64,000 nt of DNA. Source: Rhodoligotrophos sp. CJ14 (GTDB lineage: Bacteria > Pseudomonadota > Alphaproteobacteria > Rhizobiales > Im1). The stretch lies in contig NZ_CP133319.1 of the NCBI RefSeq assembly GCF_038811545.1, positions 3,601,001-3,665,000 on the forward strand, read 5' to 3'. Both the position numbers and the translations under genes were made by a program. Shown here one piece after another: positions 59,429 to 64,000 of the stretch. Numbering within the stretch: position 1 is the first letter of the stretch; each line of letters starts with the position of its first letter. The notes beneath the pieces are model-generated. The model was not told the DNA's origin and did not search any database. It saw nothing but the letters and a program-made list of their open reading frames with translations.

Positions 59429-60331
59429 TTAGAGGGACACTCTTGGCTTCAGCAGGTCCGAGAGCCCGACGCGATGGAGCATTTCGGCCCGTATTCTGTC
59501 GAGCACCGCAAATCCGACATCTGCACCGTCCCCGGTGGGATCGATATGGACCCGAAATGGACGCGTTCCGAAAGGCATGTCGACCGCTTTGACAATGGCA
59601 TCGGCCACGGCGGACGCATCCGCATCCGGCGGCACGATTGCGGAGAACGCCTCCTGCACCTGCTCTCCAAATCCGGCATAGGGACCCGTCTCGTATTCTG
59701 CGAGCCGTGTGGTGTCGGCGGGCGTGCCGGCATGGGCGAAATGGTTCGTGCCGGAGGTGAAGGCGCCCGGCACGATGATCGAGGTCTCGATGCCCCATCG
59801 CGACAGCTCGCGGGCATATTGCACGGCAATCGCATCCATGGCGGCTTTGGCAGCGAAATAGGGCGCGAGGTAAGGGGGCGTGCCGCCGGCGGAGCTCGAG
59901 CTCGATACCCAGACGAGCAATCCCTGTTTCTGCCGCCGCATATGAGGCAGAACCGCCCGGTTCACCCGCTGCGTGCTCAGCACGTTGATGTCATAGAGTT
60001 CCGCATATTGCTCGGGAGTGAAGGCTTCCGCCGGCCCGAACACCATGTGCCCGGCATTATGTATGAGCACATCGATGCGGCCGGCATCGCGAATGACCTG
60101 CGCTACGGCTTGGTCGACCGAGTCTTGCGATTGCACATCGAGCTCGACGGTCCGGAGGTCGACCTCGTGATCCCTCGAGTATTTGGCCATCGCTGCCATT
60201 TGCTGAGCATTACGCCCGCTCGTGTCGCGCATTGAGGCATAGACCGTATGACCGGCACGCGCGAGTGCCTCTGCGCTCAGGCGGCCAAAGCCGCTGGACG
60301 CGCCAGTAACCAGAATGATTTTCCTGTCCAT
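59429..60331 (-). CDS. Short-chain dehydrogenase/reductase
   Basis: A 300-residue classical SDR: TGASSGFGRLSAEALARAGH (nucleotide loop), the Ser in VSSSSSAGG and the YFAAK catalytic pair. The Asn-Ala-Gly motif is present as LIHNAGHM. It is about 50 residues longer than the basic SDR at its C-terminus. The ATG at 60331 has GGAG upstream. It is the last gene of a three-gene unit with another SDR and an HD hydrolase. Substrate unknown. Confidence 0.87.
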   Translation of the reverse strand: MDRKIILVTGASSGFGRLSAEALARAGHTVYASMRDTSGRNAQQMAAMAKYSRDHEVDLRTVELDVQSQDSVDQAVAQVIRDAGRIDVLIHNAGHMVFGPAEAFTPEQYAELYDINVLSTQRVNRAVLPHMRRQKQGLLVWVSSSSSAGGTPPYLAPYFAAKAAMDAIAVQYARELSRWGIETSIIVPGAFTSGTNHFAHAGTPADTTRLAEYETGPYAGFGEQVQEAFSAIVPPDADASAVADAIVKAVDMPFGTRPFRVHIDPTGDGADVGFAVLDRIRAEMLHRVGLSDLLKPRVSL

Positions 60332-60350
60332 GATCAGATCTCCGGCGCTC

Positions 60351-61091
60351 TCAGATGATGCCGCCATTGGCGCGCAGCACCTGGCCGTTGATCCACGACC
60401 CGTCGGGCCCGGCGAGAAATGCGACCGCATTGGCGATATCCACCGGTGTTCCCAGCCGCTCCAGCGGCGGAAGCTTCGCGAGCTGGTCGATCACCTCTTT
60501 CGGCTTGCCATCGAGGAACAGTCCGGTGGCCGTTGGCCCCGGCGCTACGGCATTGACGGTGATGTTGCGGCCGCGAAGCTCCTTCGAGAGGATGTGGGTC
60601 ATCGCCTCGACGCCCGCCTTGGTGGCCGCATAGATACCGTAGGTGGGCTGATAGAGTCCGACCACGCTCGACGAAAAGCTGATGATACGTCCACCGTTGC
60701 GCAGGCGCTTTGCGGCCTCGCGCATCCCGTTGAACACGCCCTTGAGATTGATGGCGATCTGCCGATCGAACAGATCATCAGGTGCTTCTGCGATCGTCGC
60801 CAGTCGCATGATGCCGGCATTATTCACCAGCACGTCGACCCCGCCGAAGGCTGCCTCGGCACGGTCGAACATGCTCGCAACCGCATCGGCATCGCTGACA
60901 TCTGCTTGGGCCGTGATGGCCCTTCCGCCAGCCTCTGTGATTTTCCTCGCCACCGCGTCCGCTTCGGAGGCCTTGCCCGCATAATTGATGACCACTGCGA
61001 GGCCATCGGCCGCGAGCCTTTCCGCAACCGCGGCGCCGATGCCGCGTGATGCCCCGGTAATGATGGCGACCCTGGTGCTGTTCTCTGACAT
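60351..61091 (-). CDS. Short-chain dehydrogenase/reductase (3-oxoacyl reductase-like)
   Basis: A 246-residue classical SDR with TGASRGIGAAVAERLAADG, NNAG, the Ser region IISFSSSVVGLY, and YAATK. The form is like FabG or glucose/alcohol dehydrogenases. The Met at 61091 is preceded by GGAGAG; an alternative at 61103 adds four residues. It lies 19 bp before the next SDR and 46 bp after the HD gene. Confidence 0.87.
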   Translation of the reverse strand: MSENSTRVAIITGASRGIGAAVAERLAADGLAVVINYAGKASEADAVARKITEAGGRAITAQADVSDADAVASMFDRAEAAFGGVDVLVNNAGIMRLATIAEAPDDLFDRQIAINLKGVFNGMREAAKRLRNGGRIISFSSSVVGLYQPTYGIYAATKAGVEAMTHILSKELRGRNITVNAVAPGPTATGLFLDGKPKEVIDQLAKLPPLERLGTPVDIANAVAFLAGPDGSWINGQVLRANGGII

Positions 61092-61137
61092 GCTACTCTC
61101 CATTGTTGCCCTTCCGGGGCGATCACCGCGAAGTCGA

Positions 61138-61779
61138 TCAAGTCGGCCAGGCTGAGCCCAAGATGATCGAGCAGAAGTTCATCCGCTGGTAATTGGGGTC
61201 TTTCAGCGCCAGCACATCCGCTTTGACATTGCCGAAGGTCGTCAGCGGCTTCTTGATGATGCCATTGGCGAAGTGATCGATGATGTTTTCCTTGAAATTC
61301 GTCTCGCGCGGATGGTGGGCGCAGACATGCTCGCGCTGCTCAGATGTGAAATCGTGATAGGCGATTCCGAGCACATCCATTTCGACCCCGGCGGTCACCA
61401 GCGCGATCGTCGGGCGCATATGTTCAGGAATGCCGGGCGTGGTGTGCAGCGCGATCGCCGTCCAGACATCCTCGATGTCGCGTTCGGGGACCCCGTAGCT
61501 CCTCATGAAGTCACGCGCCGCGTTCGCGCCATCCACCTCGAAGCGCAGATCAGGGCTCGAATGGGCTTTCGTCAATCCCATGTCGTGGAACATCGCGCCG
61601 AGATAGAGCAGCTCGGGATCATATTTGAGCCCACGACGCTCACCGCTCAGCGCGCCCCAGAAATAAACGCGCCGGCTGTGATTATAGAGCAGGTCGTCTT
61701 CCGTATCACGCACGAGCTGCGTTGCGGCACGGGCGATGGCGCTGTCGGGAACCCGGATGCCGGCAATGATCTCAGGCAT
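61138..61779 (-). CDS. HD-domain hydrolase related to cyanamide hydratases
   Basis: A 213-residue HD-domain protein: metal-binding His in NHSRRVYFWG, the HD pair in YLGAMFHDMGLT, and further ligands in AIALHTTPG. The FEVDGANAARDF block is shared with the fungal cyanamide hydratase/DDI2 group, which adds water to cyanamide. Actual substrate unproven. It is the first gene of the SDR-SDR unit and divergent from the GlxA-like regulator, with 223 bp between starts. Confidence 0.82.
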   Translation of the reverse strand: MPEIIAGIRVPDSAIARAATQLVRDTEDDLLYNHSRRVYFWGALSGERRGLKYDPELLYLGAMFHDMGLTKAHSSPDLRFEVDGANAARDFMRSYGVPERDIEDVWTAIALHTTPGIPEHMRPTIALVTAGVEMDVLGIAYHDFTSEQREHVCAHHPRETNFKENIIDHFANGIIKKPLTTFGNVKADVLALKDPNYQRMNFCSIILGSAWPT

Positions 61780-62002
61780 GTCTTATACTCCTCCTCGAGA
61801 CAAGGCTCCACCGTGGCGTGTCCGGCACGCGAATGGCCTTGCTGTGGTTGCTCGATGGCCAGCACCGGAGGGATACCTGATCGGGCGCCGGCGTGACCGT
61901 GACACCAGTTGTGGCGATTGCCGCTCGACTTCGCAATTCGAGGTGAACTACTTATCAGGACAACGGCACATCGATTTCTGCCAGCAGCAGTGAGAAGCGG
62001 CG

Positions 62003-62995
62003 ATGGCGGTGCAGAAGGTTGCGATCGCGATCCATGAAGGCGTCCAGGCGTTAGACGTGGCCGGGCCTGTCGACGTATTCGCCGAGGCGAATGCCTATAT
62101 CCCGGCGGAACACCGTTACGAGACGGTGCTGGTCGCAGCCCACCGCATGCCGCTGCGGGCATCGAACAACATGCAGATGATGGCCGATCTGACCTTCGAG
62201 GAAGCGGCCGGCGGCTTCGACATCCTGCTGGTTGCAGGTGGACCCGCGCTGCCCGATGCCGAACCCGATCCCCAGCTGATCGATTGGCTGCGCGTCGCGC
62301 CCTGGCATGCCAGCACCTACGGATCAATCTGCACGGGAGCTTTCGCGCTCGGCCATGCAGGCCTGCTTGACGGCCGCCGAGTGACCACCCATTGGCAGAA
62401 TGCGCACAAGCTCGCGGCCCGCTTCCCCGCGGCGCAAGTCGAGCCCGACCTCATCTATGTCCGGGATGGCCGCTTGGTTACATCCGCCGGCGTGACCGCG
62501 GGCATTGACCTCGCCTTGGCCCTGGTCTCTCAGCGCCACGGCGCAAATGTGGCCGTGACCGTGGCCAAGCGGTTGGTCGTGGTGGCACAGCGCCAGGGCG
62601 GCCAATCCCAGTTCAGCCCCTATCTGACCGCACCCGCCGATCCTGCTTCGCCGATCGCTCGCATTCAGGATCACGTGATGGCCAATATCTCGCAGCGCCA
62701 CACGCTGGAATCTCTCGCGGCCGAGGTGGGCATGAGCCCGCGCAATCTCGCCCGCCATTTCGTGCAGGAGACCGGGATCACGCCTCACGACTTTGTCGAG
62801 CGCGCCAGGATCGATGCCGCCCGCAGGCTTCTCGAGGGGAGCGACCGCGCGCTGAAGGCCGTGGCTTACGATTGCGGCTTCGGTACTGCGGACCGGATGC
62901 GCATTGTCTTCGCCGCGCGCCTTGGTGTCACGCCTGCCCAATATCGGGCGAGCTTCCGCCAGTCAGAGGCTACGGCGGAATCGGTCGGCGCCTGA
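62003..62995 (+). CDS. GlxA-type AraC regulator with DJ-1/PfpI sensor domain
   Basis: A 330-residue regulator. Residues about 5-190 form a DJ-1/PfpI domain with the nucleophile-elbow Cys in YGSICTGAFALG; residues about 225-325 form the AraC double HTH (SLAAEVGMSPRNLARHFVQE, VAYDCGFGTADRMRIVF). GlxA-type activators respond to small nitrogenous or carbonyl metabolites. It is divergent from the HD-SDR-SDR genes, which are likely targets. Just past its stop the palindrome GGGCGGCCGCCC (62997-63008) may help end transcription. Confidence 0.87.
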   Translation: MAVQKVAIAIHEGVQALDVAGPVDVFAEANAYIPAEHRYETVLVAAHRMPLRASNNMQMMADLTFEEAAGGFDILLVAGGPALPDAEPDPQLIDWLRVAPWHASTYGSICTGAFALGHAGLLDGRRVTTHWQNAHKLAARFPAAQVEPDLIYVRDGRLVTSAGVTAGIDLALALVSQRHGANVAVTVAKRLVVVAQRQGGQSQFSPYLTAPADPASPIARIQDHVMANISQRHTLESLAAEVGMSPRNLARHFVQETGITPHDFVERARIDAARRLLEGSDRALKAVAYDCGFGTADRMRIVFAARLGVTPAQYRASFRQSEATAESVGA

Positions 62996-63184
62996 CGGGC
63001 GGCCGCCCCTCGACATTCCGTCTCGATTCATTTCGGCTGAAGCGGACCTGGCCGAAAAGCCGTATCTCTGACCTGATCGAGCGTCTCACGAGACAGTCGG
63101 CGGGAGCATGATGGCCTTATCGTCTTTTCCTGAAATGTGGAAAATCACGCCACAGCGCTTACGTCTGACGCAAGGAGAAGCGCG

Positions 63185-63346
63185 ATGAGAATTGATCCTG
63201 ATCGAGAAGACGATCGGTATCGCATAGAGCAACCGGTCCCACCGGCCGAGCCGCAAGACGTCTGGCTTCGCGATGCTTTGCTTGACAACGCCCTGGAAGA
63301 GACGTTCCCCGCAAGCGATCCGATCGCCCCGGGTATCGTCGACTAG
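63185..63346 (+). CDS. 53-residue acidic conserved-type small protein
   Basis: A short, soluble, acidic protein (MRIDPDREDDRYRIEQPVPP at the start, LEETFPASDPIAPG near the end). The ending resembles small proteins found widely in rhizobia whose C-terminus has an E-x-TFPASDP motif; function unknown. AAGGAGAAG precedes the ATG. A dispersed repeat starts at its stop codon. Confidence 0.7.
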   Translation: MRIDPDREDDRYRIEQPVPPAEPQDVWLRDALLDNALEETFPASDPIAPGIVD

Positions 63347-63439
63347 AGCATTTTCGAGCGAAGTGGATACCGGAAGAAAACGCGACCAAGCAAGACCTTG
63401 AGACGCGGCTTTCGCGGTTCAAGGAAAAGCGGAAACGCT
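63345..63439 (+). repeat. Dispersed ~100 bp repeat, copy C
   Basis: Begins AGAGCATTTTCGAGCGAAG, continues TGGATACCGGAAGAAAACGC and ends AAGCGGAAACGC. Homologous to copies A and B. Like copy A it begins within the stop codon of the gene before it. Confidence 0.75.
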
Positions 63440-63548
63440 CGAGCGCGTCTGACCGTATTCTGAGTGACATCTTGCACAAGCGGCAACTCTCAACTTGCAC
63501 GCCTTTGCTCTGTTCTGCAGTCTGAGGGGGCGAGGTGAGGGTTGAGCG

Positions 63549-64000
63549 ATGAGCGAAATCGAAAAGGTGCGGGCATTGCTGTCATCGGAGCCCCGCCCGC
63601 AGGGCTGGGCAGAGCGCCGCGCTCGCCTGGACGCGATCGGAACGGCTGATCCCGTCTCCCCGGACATTCGCTTTGAAAGCGCTCATTTCAGGAATGTCCC
63701 CGTTGAATGGTCGCAAGCCCCTGGAAGCGATGCCTCGCGCGTTTTGGTCTATTTCCATGGGGGAGGGTACTGCTCTGGCTCCATCCGCAGTCATCGGCGG
63801 CTGGTGTCTGAAGCTGGGCGGGCCAGCGGCATCTCCACTCTGGCCGTCGAATATCGCCTGGCACCCGAACATCCCTATCCAGCAGCGCTTGAGGATGCGC
63901 TTTTGGTCTACCGGTCCCTGCGCGCCAAAGGCTTTGCCGCAGACCAGATCGCTCTCGCCGGCGACAGCGCTGGTGGCGGGCTGACGCTTGCCCTCATGTT
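63549..64000 (+). CDS. Alpha/beta hydrolase, hormone-sensitive-lipase type (partial)
   Basis: The first 150 residues of an HSL/acetyl-esterase-type hydrolase, cut by the window end. The oxyanion-hole motif YFHGGGYCSGS and the nucleophile motif GDSAGGG are both present, as is VEYRLAPEHPYPAALEDA between them. The Asp and His of the triad lie beyond the end. The ATG at 63549 follows a weak GAGG-type site. Likely cytoplasmic esterase for short-chain esters or lactones. Confidence 0.85.
   Translation, partial: MSEIEKVRALLSSEPRPQGWAERRARLDAIGTADPVSPDIRFESAHFRNVPVEWSQAPGSDASRVLVYFHGGGYCSGSIRSHRRLVSEAGRASGISTLAVEYRLAPEHPYPAALEDALLVYRSLRAKGFAADQIALAGDSAGGGLTLALM

Overview
The window is about 62-65% GC for most of its length and is gene-dense. 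Gene content points to an alphaproteobacterium, probably of the order Hyphomicrobiales (Rhizobiales). Reasons: a GTA-type three-helix holin, TRAP and NitT-type transporters, many LysR/Lrp/MocR regulators beside catabolic operons, DUF305/DUF411 copper genes, and a dispersed ~100 bp repeat beginning AGAGCATTTTCGAGCGAAG, a style common in that order. The genus cannot be fixed from the sequence alone.

Layout. 1-518: end of a phage/GTA-like lysis cassette. 548-6800: a leftward copper-handling cluster (DUF411, two DUF305 proteins, CusF-like protein, cupredoxin, Tat-exported multicopper oxidase, CusC/TolC-like lipoprotein, a small lipoprotein, a His/Cys-rich exported protein). 7064-8611: a glutaredoxin-MauE fusion divergent from a MerR regulator, with a textbook MerR operator between them. 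8824-8880: a 3' fragment of a tRNA-Gly gene, then an AT-rich SIR2-family (putative NADase) defence-type gene and 1.3 kb of mostly unassigned DNA; I read this as an integrated island. 11900-22938: a PaiB-like protein, then a catabolic block with LigK-like aldolase, LigI-like lactonase, LLM monooxygenase, two flavin reductases (one fused to a MarR domain), an FMN hydroxy-acid dehydrogenase, a LysR regulator and a TRAP transporter. 23207-32116: two 2-oxo-acid dehydrogenase loci, each with its own Lrp regulator: an MdeB-like homodimeric E1, and a complete branched-chain complex (bkdA1-bkdA2-bkdB-lpdV).

32298-40662: MBL-fold hydrolase and NmrA-type protein divergent from a LysR gene, then a 1717-residue autotransporter whose passenger has 35 tandem ~26-residue units with a higher-order ~309 bp periodicity. 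40952-50406: serine hydrolase, an MFS/TetR pair with three abutting 18 bp palindromes between them, LysR, L,D-transpeptidase, TerC plus an AadA-like nucleotidyltransferase, and a DMT exporter divergent from a MocR regulator. 51940-52460: a frameshifted GntR-type pseudogene. 52592-58385: a leftward operon (M19 dipeptidase-like protein, NitT/TauT-type ABC transporter, CrtI-like FAD oxidoreductase, muconolactone-isomerase-like protein) divergent from a LysR gene. 59429-62995: two SDRs and an HD hydrolase divergent from a GlxA-type regulator. 63185-64000: a 53-residue protein and the start of an HSL-type esterase, cut by the window end.

The theme is soil-type catabolic versatility: import (TRAP, NitT-ABC), flavin-dependent oxidation, lactone opening and aldol cleavage, then oxo-acid dehydrogenases. 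Each module is next to its own regulator. The parts most worth follow-up are the SIR2 island beside a tRNA remnant, the autotransporter's higher-order repeat, the three-site TetR operator, the MerR operator overlapping its regulator's start codon, and two unassigned catabolic operons.
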